From contig NZ_CP061008.1 in assembly GCF_014490035.1 (NCBI RefSeq), forward strand, positions 558,001 through 622,000: a stretch of DNA of 64,000 bases, in the 5' to 3' direction. The DNA comes from Achromobacter xylosoxidans (GTDB lineage Bacteria; Pseudomonadota; Gammaproteobacteria; Burkholderiales; Burkholderiaceae_B). The notes below the pieces were generated by a model. The model was not told the DNA's origin, ran no database searches, and saw only the letters and a program-made list of their open reading frames with translations. The position numbers and the translations under genes were made by a program. How positions within the stretch are numbered: the stretch's first letter is position 1; the number at the start of each line of letters is the position of its first letter. Positions 1-8,667 of the stretch are shown piece by piece.

Positions 1-59
1 GGTTGGAGGGCGCCGCCGCGGCGCGTAAGCTGGCGGCGTTGTTCGGCAGCATGCGTTAA
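1..59 (+). CDS. 3' end of an upstream gene (partial)
   Basis: An open frame runs in from the window edge (first full codon at base 3) and stops with TAA at 57-59. The visible tail is 18 residues ending KLAALFGSMR. It is too short to identify. It lies on the same strand as the catabolic operon, 65 bases before the next start, and is plausibly another member of that operon. That membership is inferred only from strand and distance. Confidence 0.5.
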   Translation, partial: LEGAAAARKLAALFGSMR

Positions 60-124
60 CCGACGGCAGACGGGTTCTGTCAGCTTTCCGCCGGCCAGGC
101 CGGGCGGGAAAAACGGGGTGGCTC

Positions 125-1303
125 ATGAATCAAAAGCTATGGAGCCGGCGCGCGCTGGCTGCGCTGGTGTGCATGACGGCGGCGGCGAGCGCCGTGGCGG
201 CGGACAAGGTCAAGGTTGGCTTGCTGACCACGTTGTCGGGGCCGGGCGCGGCGCTGGGCAACGAGATCCGCGATGGCTTCAATCTGGCGCTGCAGCATAC
301 CGGCGGCAAGCTGGGCGGACTGCCGGCCGAAGTGGTGGTGGCGGACGACCAGCAGAAGGCGGACACCGGCCGCCAGGCGGTGGAGCGGCTGTTGAAGCGC
401 GACCGCGTGAACGTCATGACGGGCATTGTGTTCTCGAACGTGCTGCTGCCGGTGATGCCGGCCATCCTGCAATCGGGGACCATCTACCTCAGCACCAATA
501 CGGGCCCCGAGAACTATGCGGGCGCGGGCTGTAATCCGAATTTCTTCGCGGTGGCTTGGCAGAACGAGGACATCCCGGCCGCGATGGGCAAATACGCCAC
601 CGACCAGGGCTACAAGAGCGTGGCGCTGATCGCGCCGGACTATCCGGGCGGGCGCGAATCGCTCAACGGCTTCAAGCGCCTGTACAAGGGTGGCCTGTCC
701 GAAGAGATCTACACCCAGCTCGGGCAGCTGGACTATGGCGTGGAGATCACGCGCCTGCGCGCCAGCAAGCCGGACGCGGTGTTCTTCTTCCTGCCCGGCG
801 GCATGGGCGTGAACTTCATCAAGCAGTTCAACGGCGCCGGCCTGTCCAAGGAGATCGCGCTGCTGGCGCCGGGCTTTTCGGGCGACGAGGACACCATCGC
901 GGCGGTGGGCGCGCCCATCGAGGGCATGCGCAATACCTCGCAGTGGGCATCGGACCTGGACAACCCGGCCAACCGCAAGTTCGTCGAGGATTTCCGGAAG
1001 ACCTACAACCGCAGCCCCACGCTGTATGCCTCGCAGGGCTATGACGCGGCCATGCTGCTGGATAGCGCGGTGCGCCAGACCGGCGGCAAGCTGGAGGCGG
1101 ATGCGCTGCGTCCGGCGCTGAGGCGCGCGGATTTCAAGTCGGTGCGCGGCGATTTCAAATTCAACCGCAACCAGTATCCGGTGCAGAACTATTACCTGCG
1201 CATCGTCGAGGCGGGGGCGGGGGGCAAGTTGTCCAATAAGCTGTCGGGCACGGTGCTGACCCAGTACCAGGACCCTTTCGCCGCAGCCTGCCAGATGAAG
1301 TAG
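125..1303 (+). CDS. Periplasmic receptor of a branched-chain-type ABC importer
   Basis: A 392-residue type-I periplasmic binding protein (Peripla_BP_6 / LivJ-like family). Residues 1-25 form a signal peptide with an Arg-Arg pair, a hydrophobic core and an AVAA cleavage region. The mature protein opens with KVKVGLLTTLSGPGAALG, the family's first beta strand and ligand loop. These receptors deliver amino acids, amides or aromatic acids to LivHMGF-type permeases. No permease lies inside the window, so the rest of the importer is probably upstream or elsewhere. The gene is followed by ring-oxygenation genes, which suggests the ligand is the aromatic or heteroaromatic substrate of that pathway (inference). 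Confidence 0.85.
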   Translation: MNQKLWSRRALAALVCMTAAASAVAADKVKVGLLTTLSGPGAALGNEIRDGFNLALQHTGGKLGGLPAEVVVADDQQKADTGRQAVERLLKRDRVNVMTGIVFSNVLLPVMPAILQSGTIYLSTNTGPENYAGAGCNPNFFAVAWQNEDIPAAMGKYATDQGYKSVALIAPDYPGGRESLNGFKRLYKGGLSEEIYTQLGQLDYGVEITRLRASKPDAVFFFLPGGMGVNFIKQFNGAGLSKEIALLAPGFSGDEDTIAAVGAPIEGMRNTSQWASDLDNPANRKFVEDFRKTYNRSPTLYASQGYDAAMLLDSAVRQTGGKLEADALRPALRRADFKSVRGDFKFNRNQYPVQNYYLRIVEAGAGGKLSNKLSGTVLTQYQDPFAAACQMK

Positions 1304-1331
1304 GGCGGACATCCGCAACAAGGAGATACGT

Positions 1332-2576
1332 ATGACCCAGAACATCACGACGCGCGAAGTGACGGTGGCCTCGCATGACGGCAAGTCCTTCGGCGCCTAT
1401 CTGGCCGTGCCGGCGTCCGGGCACGGCCCGGGCCTGGTGCTGTGCCAGGAGATCTTCGGCGTGAACGACTTCATGCGCCGCGCGGCGCAGCTGCTGGCCG
1501 AGGAAGGTTATGTGGTGCTGGTGCCGGACCTGTTCTGGCGTCAGCAGCCGGGCATCCAGCTGACCGACGGCCCGGCCGACATGCCGCGCGCCTTCGAGCT
1601 CTACCAGAAATTCGACGTGGAGCTGGGCCTGAAGGACATCGCTTCCACCATCGCCGCGCTGCGCGGGCTGTCCGAGCAGCAGGGCGGAGTCGGCGTGCTG
1701 GGCTATTGCCTGGGCGGAAAATTGGCCTACCTGGCCGCCTGCCGCACCGACGTGGATGTGGCCATCGGCTACTACGGCGTGGGTATCGAGAACAGCCTGG
1801 ACGAAGCGTCGCAACTGCGCGGCCGCCTGGTGCTGCACATCGCCGAGCAGGACGGCTTCTGTCCGCCCGAGGCGCGCCAGCGCATCCTGGAGGCGCTGGG
1901 CAACAAGCCCGGGGTGCAGATCTACGTCTATCCGGGCATGGACCATGCGTTCGCACGCACGGGCGGCGACCATTACGACAAGCCGTCGGCGCTGATGGCA
2001 CACCAGCGCAGCATGGCGGCCTTGCAGCGCGCCATCGGGCCCGAATTCGACTATTCCTACCTTTGGGACAAGCATTGCGAGTACGAATTCGGCACGCGCG
2101 ACGTGGCGGCCACGATGGCCACCATGGTGGCCGAACCCTACGTGAACCACATTCCCACCATGACCGGCGGCGTGGGCCACAAGGAACTGAGCCGCTTCTA
2201 CCAGCACCACTTCGTCAACAGCAATCCGCCGGACACGCGCCTGGTGCCGCTGTCGCGCACGGTGGGCGCCACGCAGATCGTGGACGAGCTGCTGTTCTGC
2301 TTCACGCACACCACCGAGATCGACTGGCTGTTGCCGGGCGTGAAGCCCACTGGCAAGTATGTGGAGATTCCGCTGATCGCCATCGTCAAGTTCCGCGGCG
2401 ACAAGCTTTATCACGAGCACATCTATTGGGACCAGGCCAGCGTGCTGGTGCAGGTGGGTCTGCTGGACCCCAAGGGCCTGCCCGTAGCCGGCCGCGAGAC
2501 CGCCGCCAAGCTGCTGGACGAGACCCTGCCGTCGAACACGTTGATGGCGCGCTGGAAAGAAAGCGAGAACAAGTAG
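1332..2576 (+). CDS. Dienelactone hydrolase fused to a C-terminal NTF2/SnoaL-like domain
   Basis: 414 residues behind a strong ribosome site (AAGGAGA, 5 bases before ATG). Residues 1-235 are a dienelactone hydrolase alpha/beta fold with the full family active site: Glu40 in CQEIFG, nucleophile Cys126 in GYCLGG, Asp174 and His205 in GMDHAF. This spacing matches carboxymethylenebutenolidase. Residues about 240-390 look like an NTF2/SnoaL-type cone (WDKHCEYEF, then aromatic-rich strands through KLYHEHIYWDQ). Dienelactone hydrolases are usually about 230-250 residues and single-domain, so the appended domain is unusual. It sits directly upstream of a ring-hydroxylating oxygenase. A ring-cleavage-product hydrolase is likely; the role of the second domain is unknown. 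Confidence 0.85.
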   Translation: MTQNITTREVTVASHDGKSFGAYLAVPASGHGPGLVLCQEIFGVNDFMRRAAQLLAEEGYVVLVPDLFWRQQPGIQLTDGPADMPRAFELYQKFDVELGLKDIASTIAALRGLSEQQGGVGVLGYCLGGKLAYLAACRTDVDVAIGYYGVGIENSLDEASQLRGRLVLHIAEQDGFCPPEARQRILEALGNKPGVQIYVYPGMDHAFARTGGDHYDKPSALMAHQRSMAALQRAIGPEFDYSYLWDKHCEYEFGTRDVAATMATMVAEPYVNHIPTMTGGVGHKELSRFYQHHFVNSNPPDTRLVPLSRTVGATQIVDELLFCFTHTTEIDWLLPGVKPTGKYVEIPLIAIVKFRGDKLYHEHIYWDQASVLVQVGLLDPKGLPVAGRETAAKLLDETLPSNTLMARWKESENK

Positions 2577-2585
2577 GAGCCGGAC

Positions 2586-3932
2586 ATGTCATACACCGAA
2601 GAGCAATTGGCCGCGATGGTGCGCGGCGACAGCGTGCACCGCGGCGTCTACACCGACCCCGCCATCTTCGACCTGGAGATGCAGCGGATCTATGGCCGCG
2701 CCTGGATCTACGTGGGGCATGAAAGCCAGGTGCCCAAGGCGGGCGATTACCACACCACGCGCCTGGGCGACCAGGACGTGTTGATGGTGCGCGCCACCGA
2801 CGGCCGCGTGCACGTGCTGTACAACCGCTGCCCGCACAAGGGCGCCAAGGTGGTGGCCGACGGCGAGGGCTGTGTCGGCAAGTTCTTCCGCTGCCCTTAC
2901 CACGCCTGGACCTTCAAGCTGGACGGCAGCCATCTGGGCGTGCCGTTGAAGCAGGGGCTGGAGGGTACGGCCTACGATCCCGCCGATCCGTCCTTCTCGA
3001 TGCGCCGGGTGGCGCGCGTGGAAAGCTATCGCGGCTTCGTGTTCGCCAGCCAGGCCAAGGACGGCCCGGCGCTGGAAGACTTCCTGGGCGGCGTGCGCTC
3101 GTCGATCGACAACCTCTGCGACCGTTCGCCGGTGGGCGAGGTGGAAGTGGCCGGCGGCATCTTCCGCGTCATGCAGCGTTCGAACTGGAAGGTGTTCTAC
3201 GAGAACCTGCACGACACCATGCATGCCCGCGTCACGCATGAATCGTCATATGCCGCAGCCCGCGACGAGGCCAAGGAAATGGGCGAGATGCCGCTGGAGC
3301 TGCACATCATGGACGGCAACGGCGAACCCTACGAATTCTGGGAAAAGCTGGAGCTGCGCGCCTATCCCAACGGCCACGGCTACATGGAAGGCATCTTCAA
3401 TCCGGGCGCGGCCGAACGCGACCCGGTGTCGCGCGCGCATTTCGAAACCCTGACCGCCGCCTACGGCGAGACGCGCGCGCGCGAGATCCTGGGCATGAAC
3501 CGCCACAACACGGTGATCTACGGCAGCGGCTCGCCCCACACGGTGTTCCAGCAGTTCCGCGTGATCCGCCCCATCGCCGTGGACCGCACCATGATCGAGA
3601 TCCAGACCTTCCGCTGCAAGGGCGCGCCGGACGGGGTGTTCAAGCGCGCCATGCTGTACGCCAACGTCATCAACTCGCCTTCGTCCAACGTCATGCCGGA
3701 CGACATCGAACTCTACAACCGCTGCCAGGAAGGCAATGCCACACGCGGCGGCGAATGGGTCAGCATGCACCGCTACCACGGCAGCGACCGCAGCGATAGC
3801 GAAGGCCTGGTGTCGGTCAACGGCACCAGCGAACTGCCCATGCGCAACCAGTTCGACGCCTGGAAGACCTATATGGAAGCCGGCCCCGCTGCCACGGAAG
3901 CCGCCGCCACCGGAGACCGCTCATGCTGCTAG
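2586..3932 (+). CDS. Rieske ring-hydroxylating oxygenase, alpha (catalytic) subunit
   Basis: 448 residues. The N-terminal Rieske [2Fe-2S] domain has Cys82 and His84 in NRCPHKG and Cys103 and His106 in RCPYHAW. The catalytic domain carries the mononuclear iron motif ENLHDTMHARVTH, with Asp210 as the usual electron-transfer bridge and His213 and His218 as iron ligands; the third, acidic ligand should lie near residue 370. The length and separate beta subunit fit benzoate/anthranilate/cumate-type dioxygenases, which convert an aromatic ring to a cis-diol using O2 and electrons from a reductase. No ferredoxin or reductase gene is in the window, so that partner must be upstream or elsewhere. Substrate unknown. 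Confidence 0.92.
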   Translation: MSYTEEQLAAMVRGDSVHRGVYTDPAIFDLEMQRIYGRAWIYVGHESQVPKAGDYHTTRLGDQDVLMVRATDGRVHVLYNRCPHKGAKVVADGEGCVGKFFRCPYHAWTFKLDGSHLGVPLKQGLEGTAYDPADPSFSMRRVARVESYRGFVFASQAKDGPALEDFLGGVRSSIDNLCDRSPVGEVEVAGGIFRVMQRSNWKVFYENLHDTMHARVTHESSYAAARDEAKEMGEMPLELHIMDGNGEPYEFWEKLELRAYPNGHGYMEGIFNPGAAERDPVSRAHFETLTAAYGETRAREILGMNRHNTVIYGSGSPHTVFQQFRVIRPIAVDRTMIEIQTFRCKGAPDGVFKRAMLYANVINSPSSNVMPDDIELYNRCQEGNATRGGEWVSMHRYHGSDRSDSEGLVSVNGTSELPMRNQFDAWKTYMEAGPAATEAAATGDRSCC

Positions 3933-4456
3933 ACCTTGATTTCGACGTGAGCACGGCAGGCCTGTCGCCGGCCGAGGTGCCGGCCGACACCTACCACCGC
4001 ATCGCGCAGTTCCTGTATCGCGAGGCTCGTCTGCTGGACGAGCGCCGCTACGACGACTGGCAGGCGCTGTGGACCGCCGACGGCATGTACTGGATGCCGC
4101 GCGTGCAGGGCCAGCAAAGTCCGTATGACCACATCTCGCTGTTCTGGGAAGACCGCATGCTGCGCGACGTGCGCATCCGCCGGCTGGAGCATCCGCGCAA
4201 CTGGTCGCAGCAGCCGCCCACGCGCAGCGCGCGGCTGGTGGGCGCGGTGGAGATCGAGGGCGTGGACGCGGGCGGCAACCTGGTGGTGCATTCCACCTTC
4301 CAGATGACCGAATGGCGCAAGCGCCAGCCGCGCCAGCTGGCGGGCCGCTATACCCACAAGCTGGCCGCCGAGGGCGATAGCTGGCGTATCCGCATGAAGC
4401 GGGTGGATCTGGTCAATTGCGACGACGTGCACGACGTGTTCGAGGTGTTCGTGTGA
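3923..4456 (+). CDS. Ring-hydroxylating oxygenase, beta subunit
   Basis: 177 residues, starting 10 bases inside the end of the alpha-subunit gene, which implies translational coupling. It has the beta-subunit NTF2-like fold: an N-terminal helix with LYREARLLDERRYDDW, the strand MYWMPR, and the C-terminal YTHKLAAEGDSWRIRMKRVDLV typical of BenB/AntB-like subunits. It has no catalytic residues of its own and supports the alpha3beta3 hexamer. Length is normal for the family (about 160-190). Its presence marks the system as a two-subunit oxygenase, not a single-component Rieske monooxygenase. Confidence 0.9.
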   Translation: MLLDLDFDVSTAGLSPAEVPADTYHRIAQFLYREARLLDERRYDDWQALWTADGMYWMPRVQGQQSPYDHISLFWEDRMLRDVRIRRLEHPRNWSQQPPTRSARLVGAVEIEGVDAGGNLVVHSTFQMTEWRKRQPRQLAGRYTHKLAAEGDSWRIRMKRVDLVNCDDVHDVFEVFV

Positions 4457-5064
4457 CCACGACCGATGCCGCGGTGCTGGCGCTGCACTTCCAGAACGAC
4501 GTGCTGCACCCCGAGGGCAAGATCCGTGTCGGCCTGGATGCGGACAGCGGGGCGCGCCAGCGCCTGCTGGACAATGCGGCGGCCCTGCTGGCGGGCGCGC
4601 GGGCGCATGACCTGCCCATCGTGCACGTGCGCATCGCGTTCCGGCCGGACTACGCCGACCTGATGGCCAATTGCCCCATCTTCCGCAACGTGGCCGCCAT
4701 CGGCGCGGTGCCGGAGGGGCAGTGGGGCAGCGCCTTCTACGAGGGGCTGCAGCCGCTGGCGGGCAGCGCGCGCGAGTTCGTGGTCAAGCACACCCGCATC
4801 AGCGCCTTCTACGGCACGCCGCTGGAAGAGACGCTGCGGCTCTTGGGCGCGCGCCGGCTGGTGGTGGCGGGCGTCGCCACGCATTCGGTGGTGGAGGGCA
4901 CGGTGCGCCATGCGGCCGACATCGGTTTCGAAGTCATGGTGGCGCAGGACGCCTGCGCGTCCGCCGACCCGGCGGTGCATGACGCGTCGCTGGCCAGCAT
5001 GCGCCTGATTGCGCAAACCGGGCCGGTGGCGGAAGCTGTGCGCTGGGCCGCCGCGCCTCATTGA
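4453..5064 (+). CDS. Isochorismatase-fold hydrolase-like protein lacking the nucleophilic Cys
   Basis: 203 residues if started at the GTG at 4453, which overlaps the preceding TGA stop as GTGA; an ATG at 4417 in the same frame would add 12 arginine-rich residues. The isochorismatase/cysteine-hydrolase fold is recognisable: LALHFQND carries the first catalytic Asp and VVKHTRISAF carries the Lys. In cysteine amidohydrolases the loop reads GVATNxCVxxTA; here it is GVATHSVVEGT, so the Cys position is Val. Family members without this Cys, such as PhzD-type isochorismatases, act on enol ethers. The operon setting suggests a hydrolytic step, but the reaction cannot be assigned. Confidence 0.8.
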   Translation: MTTTDAAVLALHFQNDVLHPEGKIRVGLDADSGARQRLLDNAAALLAGARAHDLPIVHVRIAFRPDYADLMANCPIFRNVAAIGAVPEGQWGSAFYEGLQPLAGSAREFVVKHTRISAFYGTPLEETLRLLGARRLVVAGVATHSVVEGTVRHAADIGFEVMVAQDACASADPAVHDASLASMRLIAQTGPVAEAVRWAAAPH

Positions 5065-5077
5065 TCAAGGATTCATC

Positions 5078-5884
5078 ATGGACTTCACAGGCTTTCCCGG
5101 GCTGGCCGGCAAGACCGCCATCGTCACCGGCAGCACCCAGGGATTGGGCGCGGACATCGCGCGCGGCCTGGCCGCGGCCGGCGTCAACGTGGTGCTGGTC
5201 GGGCGCAATGCCGAGGCCGGCCGCAAGCTCGAAAACGAGCTGGACGGCCGCGCGCTGTACTGCGAAACCGACATCGGGCAGGACGACCAGATACAGCGCT
5301 GCATCGACGCCGCCGTGGCGCGCTTCGGGCGGCTGGATATCCTGGTCAACAACGCCTGCCAGTACGCGGACCGGGGCCTGGCCTCGTCGCGCGCGGAATG
5401 GCACAGCACGCTGGACACCAACCTGGTGTCGGCGGCCATCTTCACGCAAATGGCTGCGCCGCTGCTGCCGCGCGGCGGCGTGGTGGTGAACATGGGCAGC
5501 ACGGGCGGCAAGTTCGGCGCGGCAGGGCGCGCGCTTTATCCGGCGTCCAAGGCGGCGCTGCTGCAGATCACCAAGAACTTCGCGGTGGAACTGGCGCCGG
5601 CTGGCGTACGCGTGCTGGCGGTGTCGCCCGCCTGGACCTGGTCGCCGTCGGTGGAACAGTTGTCGGGCGGTTCGCGTCCGGCGGCGGACGCGGTGGGAGC
5701 GCATTTCCATCCGCTGGGGCGGGTCGGCTCGGGCGAGGAGATCGCCGCGGCCGTGTGCTTCGCTTGCTCCGACGCGGCTTCGTGGATGACGGGGGTGGAC
5801 ATACCCGTGGACGGCGGCTTTTCCATCCTGGGGCCGGACCGCGGCATTTCGCCGCGCGCCTGGTTCAAGGAACTGGCGCCCTGA
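5078..5884 (+). CDS. Short-chain dehydrogenase, probable cis-diol or alcohol dehydrogenase
   Basis: 268 residues, classical SDR. ATG at 5078 follows AAGGA and is chosen over an in-frame ATG at 5009 because the fold begins there. The NAD(P)-binding glycine motif is TGSTQGLG at 17-24; NNAC at 91-94 replaces the usual NNAG; catalytic residues are Asn115, Ser141, Tyr154 and Lys158 (YPASK). As the last gene of the oxygenase operon it is the natural candidate to rearomatise the cis-diol product, though benzoate-type diols are also handled by SDRs of this size with other substrates. The next gene is convergent. Confidence 0.88.
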   Translation: MDFTGFPGLAGKTAIVTGSTQGLGADIARGLAAAGVNVVLVGRNAEAGRKLENELDGRALYCETDIGQDDQIQRCIDAAVARFGRLDILVNNACQYADRGLASSRAEWHSTLDTNLVSAAIFTQMAAPLLPRGGVVVNMGSTGGKFGAAGRALYPASKAALLQITKNFAVELAPAGVRVLAVSPAWTWSPSVEQLSGGSRPAADAVGAHFHPLGRVGSGEEIAAAVCFACSDAASWMTGVDIPVDGGFSILGPDRGISPRAWFKELAP

Positions 5885-5893
5885 AGGCGCCAG
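5873..5893. terminator. Hairpin at the end of the catabolic operon
   Basis: An 8-bp perfect inverted repeat, CTGGCGCC and GGCGCCAG, with a 5-base loop, spans the stop codon of the dehydrogenase gene between two convergent genes. There is no T-tract on either side, so it may be a Rho-type or bidirectional end signal, not a classical intrinsic terminator. Confidence 0.4.
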
Positions 5894-5902
5894 CGGGCGG
5901 CG

Positions 5903-7648
5903 TCAGCGGATGACGATCTGCCCTTCTTCGACGGCGGCCTTGCCGCCGATCTGATCTTCCAGGAATTCCTGCACCTTGTTGCCCACCTGAATCGTCGCGC
6001 CGCCGCAGAAGCGGCGCGCGGCCTGGATGGTGGCGCTGGCCAGGGGCTGCAGGTCCAGCACCAGCTGGGCCTCCTCCGCGTCCAGCGCCAGCAGGTCCTG
6101 GCTGAGCTTGACGTGGGTGTTGCGGGCGCGGTCGGCGACGTCGCCCGGGGCGCGCTGAGGATTGGCCTTCAGGAACATCAGCAGTTGTTCCAGCTTGGAT
6201 TTTTCCTCATGCATCTTCTGGCGCTTGCGCGCCAATGCCGAGCGCTTGATGTCGGCGTGCGGATCCAGGCCGGCCTGCACCAGCGTCGGGATACCCGAGG
6301 GCGAGCCGATGGTGCCGGCGCGCACCGCCTGCATGGCGCGGGTCTGGCCGCCGGTGATGGCGCTTTGCTGGGTGTTGGGCGGGCCGACGTTGACGCTGCC
6401 GCCGGCCGCGATGCTGCTCTGGCGGACTTCGCGCTCCACGTCTACGTCCTTGCCTGCACTGATGACGGCGTTCTCGATGAACTTGGCGCGCAGCGCGCCG
6501 CCACAGACGACGCGCGCGGTGCGTGCGGCGGCGGTGGCGTCTTGCAGGGCTTCGGCCAGGCCGATGACGCCGCCCTTGACCGTCACGTTGCCGCCGGCCT
6601 CGACCAGCGCGGCTTCCATGGTGCCGTTGACCATCACGTCGCCCGTCACGTGGACTTCCATGGTGGCGGCGATGTCGCCGCGCACCAGCAGCGAGCCTTC
6701 GAAATGGATATTGCCGGTACTCAGGTTGACGGCGTCGACCTCGACCAGGGGATTGACCTGCACGCCGTGGCTGACCAGGGTGGGCGTGCCGGCGATGGTG
6801 GCGCGCAGCAGCAGCGGATCTTCCGGGTCGACGGTGGCGCCGGACAGGTCGCTGGCGAACGGCGTGTCAGGCAGCTCGTCGGGCAGGATCGGTTCGCCCA
6901 GCACGGTGCTGCCGTCGACGCCGGGCAGGGGCGGCGTGCGCCGCATCAGCGGCATGCCGGGCGTGACCAGCAACAGGCTGCCCAGGTCGCGGTAGTCCAC
7001 CTGGGCCAGTTCGTCGATGTCCTGGCCGCGGGGCTTGAGACGGTCCAGCAGGCTTTCGAAGCGCGTCGGGGTGCCGCGGGTGGGCGGCGTGCCGCGGGCG
7101 ATCTGCGTGGTTTCGCGGCGGCCTTGCGTGACGGTGTCGATCAGCTCCTGTTCCAGGATGCCGTGGACGATGCCGCGCTCGGCCAGCACCTGGCGCACGG
7201 CTTCCAGCGTGACGGGCTTGCCCCCCTTGGGCGGGAGCAGGGTCAGCAGGGCGGACATGCGCTCGGCGTCCAGTTCCAGTTCCAGCGAACCGTCGACGAG
7301 CTGGCCAACCGGGGCCCGCACGGGTTCGTTGGCGTGGCGGCACAGGTCGATGAAGGTCAGGACGGCCTGGCTGTCCAGCGCTTCGGCGCCCCAGCCCTGA
7401 GCGACGGCCACCGCCGCCAGCGTGTCCCAGCTGGGCAGGTCGGCATTGGCTTGGGGGCCTGGTTCGTCGTCGTCCGCGACCGCGACGCTGGCCTCGGCCT
7501 CGAGGGCGGCCGCCCCGTCCGTCTCGGCTGGCGAGGGGGACGCCAGGGCGGAATCCGCTGCATCGGGACGTGCGGGCGGCGTGTAGACCGCCGTCAGGAC
7601 GTTGGTCGTGGCGTCCAGCGTCAGCTGGAGCGTGTTTTCTGCGTCCAT
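5903..7648 (-). CDS. FapA-family (DUF342) polymer-forming-like protein
   Basis: 581 residues. The N-terminal about 150 are low-complexity and acidic. The centre (about 210-420) has the DUF342/FapA beta-helical repeats, with VEVDAVNLSTGNIHFEG, HVTGDVMVNGTME and VEAGGNVTVKGG. The C-terminal third is helical (KRQKMHEEKSKLEQLL), then GGATIQVGNK. FapA-type proteins in other bacteria affect flagellar assembly or localisation; no flagellar gene is nearby. The start is the ATG at 7646-7648 after GGAGAGG on the minus strand. It is monocistronic and converges on the catabolic operon. The exact role is unknown. Confidence 0.8.
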   Translation of the reverse strand: MDAENTLQLTLDATTNVLTAVYTPPARPDAADSALASPSPAETDGAAALEAEASVAVADDDEPGPQANADLPSWDTLAAVAVAQGWGAEALDSQAVLTFIDLCRHANEPVRAPVGQLVDGSLELELDAERMSALLTLLPPKGGKPVTLEAVRQVLAERGIVHGILEQELIDTVTQGRRETTQIARGTPPTRGTPTRFESLLDRLKPRGQDIDELAQVDYRDLGSLLLVTPGMPLMRRTPPLPGVDGSTVLGEPILPDELPDTPFASDLSGATVDPEDPLLLRATIAGTPTLVSHGVQVNPLVEVDAVNLSTGNIHFEGSLLVRGDIAATMEVHVTGDVMVNGTMEAALVEAGGNVTVKGGVIGLAEALQDATAAARTARVVCGGALRAKFIENAVISAGKDVDVEREVRQSSIAAGGSVNVGPPNTQQSAITGGQTRAMQAVRAGTIGSPSGIPTLVQAGLDPHADIKRSALARKRQKMHEEKSKLEQLLMFLKANPQRAPGDVADRARNTHVKLSQDLLALDAEEAQLVLDLQPLASATIQAARRFCGGATIQVGNKVQEFLEDQIGGKAAVEEGQIVIR

Positions 7649-7694
7649 CTTGCCTCTCCAGCCTGGTGTTTCTGTCAGGTGAAATTATTTAGTA

Positions 7695-7700
7695 ATTATA
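7695..7700 (-). promoter_or_regulatory. Probable -10 box for the FapA-family gene
   Basis: On the minus strand this reads TATAAT, inside an AT-rich patch (about 7675-7725) that stands out in very GC-rich DNA, 47 bases before the start codon. No good -35 hexamer is visible at 16-18 bases, so the promoter may be extended -10 or activator-dependent. Confidence 0.45.
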
Positions 7701-7913
7701 GGAAATATTAAGTCATATTCTAGCGTAAGCGCCATGGGCTACTGGAAAGTAGGCAGGGAAAATTCCACCGCATGCCCTAGTTCTGCCCCTGTTTGCTCCT
7801 GGGACGGCGACCGTTCGGCCAGGACTAGGGCGTCGGTACTAGCGACAAATGGGCGTTGCCGCAGCAGCATAGGAGCTCGATTACACGTCTTCGGACGCCG
7901 CCGGAGCCCACCC

Positions 7914-8666
7914 ATGCACCGCCATCCCCGTTCTGTCCTGCCGGCCCTGCGCGCCCTCGCGGCGCGCGCCGCGGGCATGGCGGCGCTGGCAGCCCTGGCG
8001 GCCGGCATTCTGGCGCTGGCGCCCGCCGGCTCCGCCCAGGCGGCCGACATCTACCGCTACAAGGATCCCTACGGCGTGTGGCGTTCCATGAAGGTGCCCA
8101 CGGGCTACGCCAAGTATTACAAGCGGGCGCAGGCCAGGACTGCCTGGCGCGGCAGCGGCATGAAGGTCTGCCTGGAATGCGAGCCCAAGTCCGGAGATGG
8201 CGCACGCCTGGTGACGCTGGCCTCCGCGTCGCGCGCGCAGCGCTGGGGAGACCTGAAGGTACCGCAGGCGCATGACGGGCTGATTGCCCGGGCAGCCCGG
8301 GAGTCGGGCGTGGATCAGGCCTTGCTGACTGCCGTGATCGCGATCGAATCGGGCTTTCGCAGCGACGCCCGCTCCCCCAAGGGGGCGCTGGGCCTGATGC
8401 AGCTGATGCCCGCCACCGCGGCGCCGTTGTTGTCGGTGACGGACGTGGAGACGGCGCTGGTGGATCCGGCGACCAATGTGAACGCGGGGTCGCGCCATCT
8501 GCGCCGGCTGATCGACCAGTATCCCGGCCGCCTGGATCTGGCGCTGGCGGCCTATAACGCGGGGGAAGGAGCGGTGCGCAAATACGACGCCGTGCCGCCC
8601 TATGCGGAAACCCAGGCGTACGTGCGGGATGTGACCGCCTTGTACGAGCACTACAAGGCGCCTTGA
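7914..8666 (+). CDS. Periplasmic lytic transglycosylase (SLT/GH23 domain)
   Basis: 250 residues from the ATG at 7914. An upstream in-frame ATG at 7734 would add 60 residues and bury the signal peptide. Residues 1-43 form an Arg/Ala-rich signal peptide ending AQA. Residues about 44-75 are a small DUF4124-like segment (DIYRYKDPYGVWRSMKVP). From about 120 the soluble-lytic-transglycosylase fold appears: AIESGF with catalytic Glu145, GALGLMQLMPATA and LALAAYNAGEGAVRKY. It cleaves peptidoglycan between MurNAc and GlcNAc. It is monocistronic and convergent with hemL. Confidence 0.92.
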   Translation: MHRHPRSVLPALRALAARAAGMAALAALAAGILALAPAGSAQAADIYRYKDPYGVWRSMKVPTGYAKYYKRAQARTAWRGSGMKVCLECEPKSGDGARLVTLASASRAQRWGDLKVPQAHDGLIARAARESGVDQALLTAVIAIESGFRSDARSPKGALGLMQLMPATAAPLLSVTDVETALVDPATNVNAGSRHLRRLIDQYPGRLDLALAAYNAGEGAVRKYDAVPPYAETQAYVRDVTALYEHYKAP

Positions 8667-8667
8667 A

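Noticed and set aside
137..1384. Long minus-strand open frame antisense to the receptor gene
   Set aside because: It mirrors a GC-rich coding gene in a stop-poor frame and has no domain motifs; the plus-strand protein has a clear signal peptide and fold.
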